A DNA stretch of 64,000 nucleotides. Source: Gonatopus flavifemur (lineage: Eukaryota > Arthropoda > Insecta > Hymenoptera > Dryinidae). Positions 26,540-39,862 of this stretch are shown piece by piece. Below the pieces are notes generated by a model. That model searched no databases and had not been told where the DNA came from. It was given only the letters and a program-made list of their open reading frames with translations. The translations under genes were made by a program, and so were the position numbers. Each line of letters opens with the position of its first letter. Within the stretch, counting starts at the first letter, position 1. The stretch is taken from positions 14,836,001 to 14,900,000 of the forward strand of contig JAFFJZ010000002.1 in the NCBI GenBank assembly GCA_018340375.1. The letters are read 5' to 3'.

Positions 26540-27210
26540 TACGGAGGAAAAAAATTCGCGGACAGCGAAATCCGATTTTCCTGGAGTAGCAAATTTTTTG
26601 ATGTGACAGCAATCTACTTGCTACCACAACAATCTTATTAGCTGTGATAGCAAAAAAAGTTGACTCCTCCAGGAAAAATTTGTTTGCTATTCTATAAACT
26701 CAAGAAAAAAAAATACTGGAGTCGAGTCCGTAAGGCGAATGTTTGCCTCTCTTTTCAAACAAGGGTTCCGCGTTCCGCTTTTTTTTAGCTCCATGTGACG
26801 CCACCCTAATATGGAGCTGAAAAAGGGCGGAAAGCGGCACGCGGAACCGTTGGCAAATATTGACTTCTGTCTTCAACGAAGGGTTCTGCGCTCCGCTTTC
26901 CGCCTTTTTTCAGCTCCATGTGACGCGGGCTTGAGGGTTTGGGTACGGCGGATCTCGTGCGCTTGAGTCAACTAAATATCGATTGAAGTGAGTCTCCGGT
27001 CAATCAATTGAATCGACATTCAGTTGACTCAAGCGCAAAGCGAAATCCGGCCTATCCAAACCTTTACGGACGTGAACCAAATCTGGTGTTTTCTCAGTGT
27101 ATTCTTGAACCAAAATTTTCTGGAGGAGCGAACATTTTGTGCTGCCATTGTCAAAAAATCACTGTCGTAACTAACAAGATTGCTATGATGAGAAATAGTC
27201 TGGTGTCACA
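26540..27210. repeat. Family A foldback (copy A7), doubly interrupted
   Basis: The left arm (26540-26699) begins CGGAGGAAAAAAATTCGCG and reaches the family's central TATTCTATAAAC. It is interrupted by the element at 26700-27099; the right arm resumes at TTCTGGAGGAGCGAACATTT, and its end is lost at the family C repeat that starts about 27210. Confidence 0.75.
26700..27099. repeat. Composite palindromic insert in the centre of A7
   Basis: The right end TTTTCTCAGTG is followed by TA. Contains two inverted pairs: GTTCCGCGTTCCGCTTTTTT with AAAGCGGCACGCGGAACC, and GGTTTGGGTACGGCGGATC with a GATTTCGCTTTGCGC/CCGGCCTATCCAAACC partner. It is GC-richer than flanking DNA. The left limit is approximate. 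Confidence 0.65.
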
Positions 27211-27483
27211 TCTAAAAATTTGCTGAAAGACTGAGAAATCACGTGTTTCACTCCACCAAGTCTCAGAAGTGAGCCAGTCCGCTCCGAGTGGGATTTTCAC
27301 TCGTTTCGAGTGAATCCTCACTCTTTCAGAGTGGAAAATTGACTTTAGAATTTGAGTGGCTGTGAGTTTCTAACCTCAAACCTTAGAATATCACTCTAAA
27401 AGAGTGGAAATTTCACTGAAAATTTCGACAGGCTCACTTTTGGCTGGCTAAAGAGTGAAATCTCACTCTAAAAATTTTAGAGA
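27210..27483. repeat. Family C repeat (copy C1)
   Basis: Shares TCACGTGTTTCACTCCACCA, CAGAAGTGAGCCAGTCCGCT and CTCACTTTTGGCTGGCTAAA with the copies at 53586-53838 and 55146-55375. Built of AGAGTG/CACTCT words. Terminal consensus near CTCTAAAAATTTTAGAG. The copy truncates the right arm of A7. Confidence 0.85.
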
Positions 27484-27554
27484 CTGTAACATGAGATTTG
27501 TTTATAGACCGTTCGGAGAAGCTCCATCGTTCATTCATCAGTCAGTTAATCCTA

Positions 27555-27712
27555 CACAGTGGAAAATTTTGTGTTCGAAACGGTCCACTCAAAATTCGTG
27601 CTGAAAATCAACACAGATATGTGTCAAATTTGTGTCAATATTCAACACAAATTTTGAATGGAGTGTTTGAGACATGCACGTGTGTTAAAAATACACAAAA
27701 TTTCTTACTGTG
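27555..27712. mobile_element. Short MITE, TA target duplication
   Basis: 158 bp: CACAGTGGAAAATTTTGTG ... CACAAAATTTCTTACTGTG between TA dinucleotides; interior of GTGTTGA/TCAACAC words. Inverted terminal repeats of about 19 bp with one or two mismatches. Confidence 0.9.
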
Positions 27713-27895
27713 TAGAACATATCGAAACTTTGCAAGATTATTCAACTACCCGATATAGTTTTGTGGAGGCTCAGAAAGAAATGGAGGTGATTTTCATGAG
27801 GATATTATTATGAATATTTGATAAAAGTATACGATCAAATCCATTGTTCAGGTTTAAATATCAAAATATCATCCGTTTCTCCAGTAATCTAGGCA

Positions 27896-28124
27896 CACGG
27901 AGAAAAAAAACTAGCAATAATATTGCTGAATTGACAATAAAATATTGTTATACATCAACCCACAATAAAATCGTGAAAATATCGTTGAAGATTGTTGAAT
28001 TGGCAATTTTATTGTCAACAAGACAACTATGTGTTGTTAGAAGAACAAAAATTATTGTATATCCAAGAATAAACTTTCAACAATTCATTTATTGCCAGTC
28101 CTACGAAACACATTTGTCTCAGTG
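27896..28124. mobile_element. CACGGAGAAAAA-ended MITE with CAATATTG-type interior
   Basis: Starts CACGGAGAAAAAAAACTAGC and ends TTTGTCTCAGTG. The interior is filled with TTGTTGAA, TATTGCTGAA and TCAACAA words, the same design as family A with a different word. No clear TA duplication survives. Confidence 0.75.
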
Positions 28125-29172
28125 CATGTAACGCGTATTTTTAAGATCTTTTCAATCACACAACTTTGCTATCGAGTTGAATTTCCCGTTATTACCAACG
28201 CTGTCCAATGAAAATAATCGATCCCTTAGAAAAACATCAATAATCCGAAATTAACGATAGAACAAGAAACATATATCAACTAAAAAGATCGACTACCGCG
28301 GGTGTGTTTTAACGTTGATTATCCATTTCTTCCATAGTTTGTTTTCGTAACCGAATTGGTCATATTCTTATTAAGTTGCTATTTCCCATCGCAAGTTCCT
28401 GTGTCGAGGCTTGGCCCTTCGTAGCAATTACATAAAAACGATTCTCAAACAATGGCGTGCACCTTTGGAAATGTGTCGTGGTTGTGAGTGGCCCTACCTT
28501 GCTTCCTCTTCTTGTGTAAACTGATCGATCATTATTTCGCAATGATGACGATCAAAATGTCGGTCGCGAGTAGCAGTTTTCTCGTGAAGAGACTATTTTC
28601 TAATGTGCTTACTCGATAAATGGTTCAACAATTCTTTCACGTTTGATAAATCGATCGGTCTTGAGACTATTACACTTCCATCAAGCGTTTACAGAATGTC
28701 TCAAGTTTCGTATTTCAGTTTAATGAAATTGGAGAATTAATGAAAATATCACACGTTGGGTGATCTAAATTGTATACAAGTTATATCATATGGGTTGAAA
28801 TACGTTGTGTAAATATACATTTTGGATATAATTTTTGGGTTCCACGATAAGTATCGTTCGTTATCGATTAAGACTCTTTGCATATTCAGTGACAATTATT
28901 CCACGTAGAATATTGAAAAATTTATTGTTTGAACGAGTTGAGGGTGATGAGATATCATTGATTTTTTGAAAAAATGTAAATGAATTGAGATAATACTTTC
29001 GTATTGATCATTCCATTATTTCTATATTGAATTTTGAAATTATCCTGTTTTTCTCCCATCATGTTTGGTGTAACTTCCTGAAAGATGAATTTTCATTCAA
29101 TTTTGAGCAGATTTTTTTGGAAAATCTAACTTATTGTAATCTGTAAAAAATGTTATTGTCGTTGTTATTGTG

Positions 29173-29395
29173 ATGGCTGTGAAAAATGTGCGGAGTTTCC
29201 CTTCACACTGTTGGTGGATTTCGTCCCCTCATCGTGGGGGAATTGTTTCTTCATCAAAAATGAGGGATTTTCCCACTACTTTGAGGAATTAGAGGGAAAG
29301 TTCACCAAATTATGGTCAAAAATTCACAATCTATGGAGGAAATTTGCTGCCACCATTTATTAGGGGGAAATTCTACGATCATTTCTTACAGCGTA
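29173..29395 (+). repeat. Family G MITE (copy G2)
   Basis: Matches G1 through CACACTGTTGGTGGATTT, TTCATCAAAAATGAGGGA and GGTCAAAAATTCACAATCT, ending TTCTTACAGCG before TA. The left tip is diverged. Confidence 0.85.
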
Positions 29396-30469
29396 TTTGA
29401 TTTTTCCCCTCATGTTTGAAATTTCGCAGTCAACAGTATTATGCAAAATATAATCGATATCTGTTTCTTATTGATCGGTAGGTATTGGTCGAATTTCTGT
29501 AGATGACAGGAAGAACAGTTAGCGACGAAAGAAACATAATACAAACAAGACTAAAGCTATTACGTTACGTGCAATCGTTTTCTCAACCTCTCCTCTGTTC
29601 GCGTTCTGTCTCTTTCCCTCTTATTCTGATTCTACAAAATTCCAGTTACATAAAACATCATAACAACCCTGCGAGAGGGTCAATATTATGCTCTTGACAG
29701 TTCTGTATTGATAGCTATAATTAAATGTATATCTTAAGTTATCGCACGAATAAATTCGTTCTTGTGCACAGTTCAAATACCTATGTTTGCACAAACCTTG
29801 GGCCAATTTGATCCCTTTCTTGGTCTAAGGTTGGCAAACTCGGGCCAAAAATGGGCTAAGTATTTGTGCACTCGCGTAATCGTGAGGAGTGAGGATATCC
29901 GATTGAGTGGTAAGATGCTATCGATACACCGTTTGGATTTCATAAGTATATCCTGTTTTACTCTGAATTATTAGACAGAATGCGTCCAGCTCCATGAATG
30001 AGATTCAATTATTCGTTGTTTCTAACTTGAAATTTGTATACCTACTTTTTCTAACATTCTGAAATCAATCATACCTGATTTAGATTTACTTGTGGAAAAT
30101 ATAGAATTCATAAAGTCGATTTTTTTACTGTTATGAAAGATTCTCCAAAGTTGTGTGGAATTATATCTCACGAGTATTGTATCGATATCGAGGCGTGATA
30201 GATTTTAAGCCAGTCACAAACTTTTTCTATACTTCTCAAAGTTTTTCCACAGCGTTCCGCTATGAATTTTCTGGATTTAAAAAACGAAAGGAAATTATAT
30301 ACAGAAGATAATTCATCGTTCGGTTTATAATAGGATTACACCAGTCAAGAGGAAGATTGTAAATTTTATCAGAGCGTTCTTGAGTCATGAAATATCACAT
30401 CGAACTCAATAACAAACTGTTCTTAATCTTCGTCATTACAACAATCTGATAATCGTGAAGATGAATTAT

Positions 30470-30661
30470 AAGCTCTCCCAAAAAATGGTGGCAGTATAGT
30501 TCCTCCATAGATGGGGAATTTTTCATCCTAATTTGGTGGAATTTTCCTCCTCAAAATGGTGGAAAAATCCTTTAGTTTTGATGGAAAAACCACTCCCCTA
30601 CGATAAGGGGACGAAATCCACCAACAGTGTGAAGGAAAACTCCGCACATTTTTTACCGTGT
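30470..30661 (-). repeat. Family G MITE (copy G3), inverted
   Basis: Reverse orientation copy: AAATCCACCAACAGTGTGAA (about 30616) is the complement of the G1/G2 signature, and the right tip TTTTTTACCGTGTG corresponds to the G1 start. G2 and G3 are about 1.1 kb apart in opposite orientation and could pair in a transcript of the membralin intron. Confidence 0.85.
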
Positions 30662-33600
30662 GTGTGAAATTCTTCCTAAATTTATTGGCAGTAAAAATCC
30701 CTCACGTGGGGGAAATTCATCCTTACGTTTTGGAAGAATCCTTCTCTATTTGGAAGAACATTCTTTCTTCGCGGAGGGAATTTCTCTTCGAATGAAGAAG
30801 AAGAATTCCTCTAGAATATAGGGGAAAAGAATTTACTTGATTTATTTTTTTTTTACTTTTTACAGTGCATGTCTTTTGATTCATGAACTCCCCTTCAATG
30901 TTTTCACATGTACGATAAAATCCCTACGACGAAGATAATTTTCCTTGAATTAAATATTTCAGTTTCATCCTTTGTCTATAATTTACCTTCCCTCCTCCCC
31001 GAATAAATAACTTATCGAAGTGCCATCGTTGGCTTTATGATTTTCATTGCTCATGTATATTCAGGTTTATTCTCAGACTTCTTCTTACGTTTATTCTTCT
31101 TCTCCTTCCTTTTATATTCATTCATTCCGAAACAGAGAGAACTGAATCGCTTAGCTCTCGACGGGGATAGCATTTCTTCTTCATGTCGGTGGCAGATACC
31201 TAGACTCGGTGGATATCTGTTTTCAATATGCGGAATTTCCTTTTTTTCCTTTTTTTCTCATCTCCATCTATCGCTACTGTTTTCTTCTTCTCATTCAAAT
31301 ACGATATTGTTGGAAGTTATACGCTATATGCAATAGATATAAGATTTTCCACTAGATTGACGATTACGTTATACATTTTCTCGAGATCAGTTTTTACTGG
31401 TTCACCGATGCATATACGAAATCTTGTATGTATACCGACCCCCTAGGTAAATTATATAACAACTTGACGTTATTTGGAAATACTTCTACTCTTCTTCCCA
31501 TCGTACGAGACATTCATGAAATTATTCTCAAAGAATCAGAGAATCGACGTATCGTTTTATACTTTCTTCACTTTTTCTTGTCAACGGAGTGAAGTAACTT
31601 CTATCTCTCGAATAACATGTCGGACGTAAAACAAATCTTCGGTTGATTATTATTGTTGGAACGTATGCATGAAGCGATGTATCTCAATCCGTGTATAGCT
31701 GGTAAGAATGACGTATTGTGATAAATGAATCAACGACAATGAATTCATTTGCATACGTGCAATGAAATTATTGAGGCAGGTTACGATTCGTGCATCGTAA
31801 ATTACGGACAGAATTCGAAAAGGCTCAGTGAATTGTAGACAAATAGACTGTAGACATCTACGGCATGTATAAACCATTATTGCTCCCGCGTGATTCGAAA
31901 ATTTATGATCACCGTCATCACTTTCATGATGTTACATATCCATGCATGAACATCGTAATAATTACAGTCCATTAACTCCATGGGACGTATGAACGACTTT
32001 TGATGTCATTTTACTCCGTGAATACGCAATGAAAACGGATATTTGAAAAAACAGGGAACAGCATTTTGGAGATAATTTGTTGTTCGTTCAGAATAAGGGG
32101 ACGAAATTCTACGAGTTCTGGAGTTCTACGCTCTTGTCTTTTCTATAGAGTTGCCTAATATTTCAATCAATGACGAATCAACGTAGTTCATTTAGTCACT
32201 GTTTATATTCCTGCAATGTTCAGTTGATTCGTTGTCAATTATCCTAGTCTCTACGTAAATTGTTTGGTCTCGAATATCAGTTTTGAGCCAAACTGTATTT
32301 TATCATCAGCATTAACAGGGCCAAGAAATTCTCGGAATGAGATTCATTGAATTGTTTAGGTTGTTCTATTCAAATTTATGCGGGTATCAATTTTATCCGA
32401 CCGGGTACTCGAATTCTGCAGTTGGGGTCTCACACTTTCACCTCTCATCTGAATTCTTCATTATCATTCAATTTATAACGATATTCAAACTGAATTTGTT
32501 CCAAGACAATTTTTGTGTTCAAGATTTTTAAATTCCCACAAAATGTTCAAAAATTTTTTTATTGTATACAATATTACATTCTAATTTCCATTCATTCTAT
32601 GGTCTTCTTTCTCCACTTTGAGTATTTTTAGTGCCAAAATACTCGGAGGCTCCAATTTTCGAATAACGAAGTGAAAAAGCAGGACAAGAATTTTCGATAT
32701 GTGAAAATCGAATCCAAAAATACAGAATAAAGTAGTGACCGCATTAGTCGGACAACTGAAAACTTGGAGAGAATTGTAAGGATGTGCTTTCAATATTTGA
32801 AATCGTTTGAAAATCCAAATGACTTCGATTAATTTGGAACCATTGGGGCTACTAGATTGCAATCTAGTACACAGAAAAGTCGGATCGAGTCATTTAAAAA
32901 TCTCGAATCGAAAACCCGCACGTTCCTAGTTCTAATCAATTGAGAAGAATGGATTAATCGATTCAGCGATTTTATCGAAGATTGAAGAAATAATAATAGC
33001 CGAAAGAAATGATTCAGTTGGGAACTTGAAAGTAACGATTATTCTAAACAACAATGATTATTTCACGATAATATAAATCCTTTGCGTTAAAAATATCACT
33101 CTTTATCCAACCATGAAATTCGATTTTTCAGGAGCTAACGTCTATCACACAGTTTATAGTCTTTTCATACTGTTCATGTTCGTTATTAGGTCAATCGACC
33201 GTTATGATGAGCGACAATAATTGTGCGTTAACGAATTTATGAGTAGCCTCTCCCTTTCCTTTTCTCCCCTCACTTTACACCCTTTCCGTTCGCCATGAAA
33301 CGTAGCAGGAAAATTCAAACACCCTGAAGCGTTGTTCGAATCAGTTGGTTATTGATAGGAGAAGAGGACAGCGATTTAGAGAGAACAAGAAAGATGGAGA
33401 GATGAGAACAGAGAAAGAGAGAAAGAGGGATCGGTCTGATTCTGGATAACTGTGGTTAGTAGAGGTTAGAGGTTCGACTCGATTAACCCATCGGCCTGAT
33501 TATACATCGACCAACGAACACCCACCATCGATAGAATCGTTGTCATCAATGTCGCGACGGTCATATCCGATGACGAAAATTCAATTTCCCCCGGACGAGA

Positions 33601-35551
33601 GATTTCTTCCTCCCTTTATTACTATCTTATGTTCCTTTAATTTATTCATCAAACACAATCGTTTTGTTGGTGAATGAATCTGTTGGAATTATAATGAATA
33701 ATAATGAATTGTAGCGATCAAGAATTTCTGAAACCCTATATCATCAGTTCAATCACTGCTGTAAAATATGAAGAGTTAAGATTTGAACTCATCAAATTGT
33801 TGCTGTCGATCGAAATTACAAGATTTTACATTCATGCCCCTGAAACACTAATTTATCTGAAAAATATTATAATTACAGACTTATTGGAACGAATATCGAG
33901 ATCCCATTCATCGTCATTCGATTTTTCAATATCCTTAGATTCATTTATTCCGTAAAACACAATTCAAACATGATATAATAACCTGATACAACGATAACAG
34001 CAATCCGATAACAAAGAGAAAAGGTGTGTATCGAAAATACTTCTGTTGTGTTTTGTTTTTCCCCAAACTCGAAGTTTAATTATTCAGAACGAATTCGTTC
34101 TTCTCTAGTCATGTATCGTTATATCAATTAACATTTTTCATCGAATAATTAGCTGGTCCATTAAAATTTAATGGTACACGGATTTTTCCTCGTCGCGCAG
34201 TAGTATATGCACATACATACAGAACGTTGGAGCTTTCATTAACGTAGAAGCTACCTGTTGTAATGCTATTATAATAATACCTATTAATGCGCCCATCGCG
34301 ATGATCTCATTATAAATTATTAGATTTCAAAGTACGCTCGAACGAGATTATAACCACAATCAAGTGTGTATATATACGTATATACGTGAATTACTGAATT
34401 CTTTATAACAACACGACGAGAATTTTATTTTCACATTTATCATTGGGGTGAATAATCACTTTTTTTTTCCTCCTCGGAAAAACAACGAATACCGAGAATT
34501 TTGAAAATAGTCGTGTGGAAATCGGGTTTTCCGATACCGTGATAGTAGGGAATTGTGCAAAGCAGTTCAAGTTCGAATACATCGAAAGTATTGAACATAG
34601 TATTCTTACCGTGGATATAAATTTATGTTATGGAAATGTCGATAATGTTGACGACGGATCACGCTGTGACGGAATAAGAAACATAAATCTGCATCTCGTT
34701 TTTCTTTAGATTATATACAGTGCAGGTCTGATTCCTTCCGTCACGTGTCACGAACATTTGTAATCAGAAATGCAATGATTTACATTTCAACATAGGAGGA
34801 GAATTGATTTATCGATACAAGAGCTGAAGATGATATTCATTGTATAGGTGTGTGGAAGGTTTTGAAGATTCATTTCATCGACCTTGTATCAAAGTACATT
34901 CGAACAACAGTATTCTTGTTTTCAACAAAAATTTTCATTGTGTCTTGACAATTGGTACATATTCTCAATACTGCCTGAGTGGAATGAGGTGTAGTGTTGA
35001 TTAAAAGAAGCATGATTTTTAGCAAGAATTTCAAAACAATTCAGGTTATTGGACAATTTCAAACTTGGGAAACACATCACGGTCGGAATCTGATGCCAGA
35101 TGGTGATTATTAACAAATATCACAGTTGGGACACGTAGGATCCATTTTATACAGCACTTGAAATGAAAAGAACGATTCATTTGGTACGTTTATTTCATAT
35201 TAACAATTCCATACTTCTTCTAAGTAACGAATGATTCTTGTTTCATCACAAAGTGATTTGATATCTCTAACTTTTTCATATGATAAATCACAGTTAAGTA
35301 TGAGTCCACACAAAATACAAATCGAATTTGAGAAATAGTTGGATGTAAGGGACTAGTTTCCGATCAATACCAGATTCATTTTGCTGGAATGCAAATATGT
35401 CAATAATTAATAAATCTGATTTGTGACAAACATTATAAGTTTGGCGTGACTCTTCGCATATTTAGATGTGGCGGTCTGAGTGTTAGCGCATGCGCGATAA
35501 CCGTTATGTTAGTCACCGCAACACGATAACACTTATAACACTTATAATTTC

Positions 35552-35760
35552 GCTGGATTAAACAAATCTATATAATCTGACGAAATGAAATTTAATGGGA
35601 TTTGGTCGGCACATTGCGCGGAACTCAATCAGATTTGGCAAGATTCAATCAGAATTACATTCAGGAAACATATTCATAATGGTTGAATAAGATTTGGTCA
35701 GAACATTGTGTAAGATTCAATGAGATTTGGCGAGAATCAATGGATTTGTTTTACCAGGGT
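35552..35760. repeat. Foldback repeat with TTACCAGGG end
   Basis: The left end GCTGGATTAAACAAATCTA pairs with the right end TGGATTTGTTTTACCAGGG. The interior repeats TCAATCAGATTTGGC, GATTTGGTC and GAACATTG words. The CCTGGTAAA-type tip resembles the elements at 45928 and 55883. Confidence 0.75.
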
Positions 35761-36667
35761 TACCTTTGAATCTATAATTTTTAATATTTTATATAGTTTT
35801 GAATGAGAAAAGGACTGATTTGGGATAACAGCTTGTATCAACGTAGATTAAAATCCACCATATGAAACTATTAGGAGCCATTATAGAATACTAGTTTCTG
35901 ATATTTAACTGTATTTTTCATTAACGCTATTATAAACTATCATTTTGATACAGTTCCTCATTCAAAACTACACAAACTGATAATATTAAAAACGGTAGAG
36001 TCAATAATAAATTATAGGTTCAAAACACTCATTCGAAACTATTCCCATTCACAATGGTTTTTTACAGAAAATTTTAAGCAAGCAGTGATGTGTATCAACT
36101 GAATGAAATGTTTATATCAATGAATCGTGATGTTAGTTCAACTTCATTATAATCTTCCTTCGAATTACATTATTCTCCAATTGATTAATGCTTCAATATT
36201 GGACCAAATAATGTGAAAAGATTCTAAAATTTATATTGTCCTCAGAGAATTTCATAGTGGTTTAGAATTCAATTGTTCAATTTTTCAATCAAGTGAAAAT
36301 CAATTTGATACAAAAACATGATTTGTTAATGGTTAACGAATCTTGAAGTTATCTAAAGAGCATCGCACAAATATGCGGCTTGGTGATAATAATTTTCATA
36401 TTTATTTCGCCATAAGCAAATATCGGGTTCGCTTACTATAAAATAATCTTTTTCTCAGTGTGATTGAACATTTGAATTTTTCAACTTGCGACTGATTACT
36501 TCCTCTGCTTCGGTGAGGGTTCAAAACAAAAAAAACGTAAGGAAAAAAAATTTGCTGTGACAGCGAACTATTAGTTATCATAGTAATTTTGTTAGCTGCT
36601 ACAGCAACTTTTTAGCTAGGGGAGCAAAAAATGTTTGCTCATCCAGCAAATTTTGTTATTATACACA

Positions 36668-37973
36668 CACTACCGCTCAAAAGTTACGGTACACTTTTGA
36701 AAAAAAAAAGGCAAAAATCTGAAGTATCATATCTCAATGAGAAATGGTTGTAGGAAAAGAATGAAAGAACCCATTTTGAAGGACAAAGTATGATCTTTTA
36801 GGTGGAGAAACCTCTTTTCTATATGATGATTCCTCAAAGTGCTGCGGCAATTTTTTTTTAGAAATAAAATCCGCTTCATATGGAGGGGAAGTTATATCAC
36901 CGGATAACCAAGACACTCATTCGATAGAGCATTTCTTCTCCTCCAAAATCGTTTTCAATCCATTACTCTACGATTTTTTCTCGCAGAGTTATTCAATTTT
37001 TGTGTGCTTAGAGTCGTTTTTCTGAAAAAATTGCAACGGGCAAAAAAGTTTGGTCCTCAAGTGTTCTACACCTAAGAATCTTTACATAACTGTTCCAAAG
37101 AACTGCATCTAGACCAAGCATTTGCAACATTTCCATCATCCCATCAATGAAATCCGAAAACATTTTTTGATTTAGGGTCCGTTTGTTTATCAATCGTGGG
37201 TGAAAATCCAAACTGGCCCAGTACTGGCTCGGAACATCTGAGTTTGGGAGAATATTGAGCTGGTTTTGATTCCTACCTAGGAATATATAATTTTATGGTA
37301 CACTGAAAACACAGTTTTTTCCAGCCAAACAAATTTTTGGTTGAAATGAACGCAAAGAAACTTTTTGGTTGGCTGAAATAAGATTCATTTGGGGTGAACA
37401 AAATCTGGTTCACAATAATTAAGGCTTTCATACAGACAAATAAATTTGGTTTATCCTAAATAAATGTTATTTCAACCAACCAAAAAGTTTCTTTGCGTTT
37501 ATTTCAACCAACATTTTGTTTCGCCGAAACAAACGTTTCCTCAGTGTAGAAGGAAAATTGAATGAATCCCACTTATGGATTGTTCAAAGTATTTCCTTGC
37601 ATCTTGATCACTTGCAGTCCGACTCATTTGGTATACGATGATATAATTCATATACTCAGTGGAATCTCACGTACGTTTGGTTTGCATCAAGTGGTGTCGG
37701 GTTTGAATTTCTATTTTCAATCCATAGTTTCGAAGTTACAGAGGTTTTTTTCAAAAAAACGATTCCGAGCACAAAAAAATCAAATAACCCTGCGAGATCT
37801 CAGAGCAATGAATGGAAAACGTTTTTGAAGGGAAAGGAATGCTCTATCGAATGGATGTCTTCGTTATCCGGTGATGTAATTTCCCCTCCATATGTCTGAC
37901 ATGGTTTTTTTTATTCCTTTCTTAAGACCATTTTTCATTGGAATATGATACTTCAAACTTTTGAGCGGTAGTG
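36668..37973. mobile_element. Tc1-like non-autonomous element with long terminal inverted repeats
   Basis: The tips are CACTACCGCTCAAAAGTT and AACTTTTGAGCGGTAGTG, the CACTACCG(T/C)TCAAAAGTT type typical of Tc1-like transposons. Inverted similarity extends inward for about 250-300 bp on each side: ATCACCGGATAACCAAGACA near 36897 pairs with TGTCTTCGTTATCCGGTGAT near 37856. 1306 bp long, flanked by TATA-like sequence. I see no transposase motifs; the - frame at 37008-37211 is not recognisable. Carries the MITE at 37301-37546. Confidence 0.85.
37301..37546. mobile_element. Palindromic MITE, TA target duplication, third nesting layer
   Basis: CACTGAAAACACAG ... AACGTTTCCTCAGTG between TA dinucleotides (37299-37300, 37547-37548). 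AACGCAAAGAAACTTTTTGG pairs with CCAAAAAGTTTCTTTGCGTT. Lies inside the Tc1-like element, which itself lies inside A8. Confidence 0.92.
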
Positions 37974-38610
37974 TTTATAGAACAGCAAAGAAATTTTGCT
38001 GGAGGAGTCAACATTTGTTGTTGTCACGCAGCTGAGAAAATTACTGTCGTAGCTAACACGATGGCGATGATAACAAATAGATTGTTGTAACAGCAAAAAA
38101 ATTTGCTATCCCAGCAAAATCAGATTCCGCTTTCACAGCGAATTCTTTCCTCCGTGCAACATTTTCTCGAAATCCTTCAGTGTATTGTTTTTTTTTAAGT
38201 TTCGAAAGATATCTGTAGAATTCGTGTTCTAGAATAATATAATCATATTTTCTGAGTGTTCAGTCGCATTGTTGACGTTTGAATCATTGATTGAGACAGA
38301 ATGTGAATTGAAGATGAGGAAACATGTTGTTTGAATATAGTTGTCGCTGAATTTATGTTTTCGGTCAACGATGTTGAAAAATCAAAAGCTTTTAAATTGT
38401 CAGATCTGCGGATATTCGTTTCAATGAGTAGTTCAAATTGTAAGAACATTTTCGGTTTGCAGGTGATCCGTTTCAAAATCATCCTCTTCATCGCAATTGA
38501 TGATGAAAAAAAGGCGTTTTGCGGTAACCGCGTATTTCCTTCAAATTCCAAGATTTTCTTATGAAAAAAAATCAGTACAAGTACACTTAGAAAAAAATAT
38601 AACACTTTTT

Positions 38611-38739
38611 CCCCAGCAGAAATCACTCTAGTAATTCTCTAGGCCTTGCGAGGCCTCACCAGGCCCTTGTGAGGGACTTGCAAGGCCTCGTAAGGCCTTG
38701 TAATCGCCTAGAGAATGACTAGAGTGATTTCTACTAGGG
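38611..38739. repeat. Family D foldback (copy D1), best preserved
   Basis: 129 bp: left CCCAGCAGAAATCACTCTAG, right CTAGAGTGATTTCTACTAGGG. The interior TCTAGGCCTTGCGAGGCC / GGCCTCGTAAGGCC forms a strong central stem. Confidence 0.93.
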
Positions 38740-39862
38740 TTCCTATTTCTCTTGGTCAACCAGGAGCAGGAAGGTTCTTAGAATGAATGTTTACATGAAA
38801 ACACGCGAGATTACGAATAAGTAGTCAAATTTTACTATGTTTTACTATATGTATACTTTTTCTACAGTATTCGTAATCTTTCGTATATTCACGTAGAAAT
38901 TCAATTTCACAAATCTCCCTGTTTCTTGTTCACTTGTCTTGTGTACCTCAAAATACGTGATGGAACTGTTCAATGCAGTTCAATAAAACTTAGTTAACAT
39001 GGAAAAAATAATCATGAAAATCCTTGAATTTTCCATTGAGCGAGTAGATACACCTCAATTGCGATACCAGTATTGAAAATGGGTGAACAGTTCCTCTACA
39101 AAACGTCGAGTAAATACGTTTTTCATACGTAAATGCATCTTTCTTGTATTCACTGCAACTTACAATGATAAGAATCAAATATTAAATTCCTTAGAATATC
39201 ACCCCATTTAATTGTTGACCAATTCGTAACGTCTAATCATTGTGATGAATCAAATCACGCAATGGGATTTTCTTTTTCTTTTGAACTGTTCATGGGGATC
39301 TTTTTTTACCTCGTGGTTGGTCTGTGTCGCTGGTGGCTAGCGAATTTATATGGAAATTCGTGAAATTCGTTCTATACAGAACGCTGGGGCCTGGTTTCTC
39401 TGTTGTATCCCTCTTTTCACCTTTCTATCGAAGTTGCCGTTCTACGTTTGTCCTCTACCAATGTTCCTGAGCGAAACGATTGGTTGAACATTCATCCTTT
39501 TGGCTCTTGCCTACTACTGATCATCTCGATACTATTTTTATTTTCTTTCTCGTTTCACTCCTTTCTTCCTCCCTTTATCATATATATACTATCACGCGCA
39601 TACAAAATATGTGATGTAATTGACAACCAATCAATTCATCTCTCTACAGTTTCTGCTTTTGACCTTTTACTTTTCACTTACACCTATTTCCCTCCTCCTC
39701 CTCCTCGTCTTCATTTTCGTCCCTCTTTTTCTCTTTTTTCGTTTCCTTCAAAAATTCTAATCACAAATTGAATGGAAATGATGGAGAATCAAAATCCTAA
39801 AATTCATTGATCACTGCAGAATGCGTTTAGTTGGTGAACCATGAGTTATATTTTTGTTTCAG

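Larger units (their letters stand above)
36536..38156. repeat. Family A foldback (copy A8), split at its centre by a Tc1-like element
   Basis: The left arm (36536-36663) runs TTTGCTGTGACAGCGAACT ... ATCCAGCAAATTTTGTTATTATA and the right arm (about 37976-38156) runs TATAGAACAGCAAAGAAATT ... TCACAGCGAATTC, ending CTCCGTG. The break falls at the TATA at the palindrome centre. Confidence 0.85.

Noticed and set aside
24797..27210. Regularly spaced GCTGT/ACAGC words, considered as a CRISPR-like array
   Set aside because: Words vary in sequence and spacing, are mutually inverted, and occur in an insect-type genome context; they belong to a foldback repeat.
27844..28131. 95-codon + frame
   Set aside because: Entirely explained by the CACGGAGAAAAA-ended MITE at 27896-28124.
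37008..37211. 67-codon - frame inside the Tc1-like element, considered as transposase remnant
   Set aside because: None of the Tc1 catalytic motifs (such as SDES or DNDPKH-like sequence) could be found.
38243..38626. 127-codon - frame
   Set aside because: No domain recognised, overlaps the start of a family D repeat, and lies within the membralin intron; likely chance.
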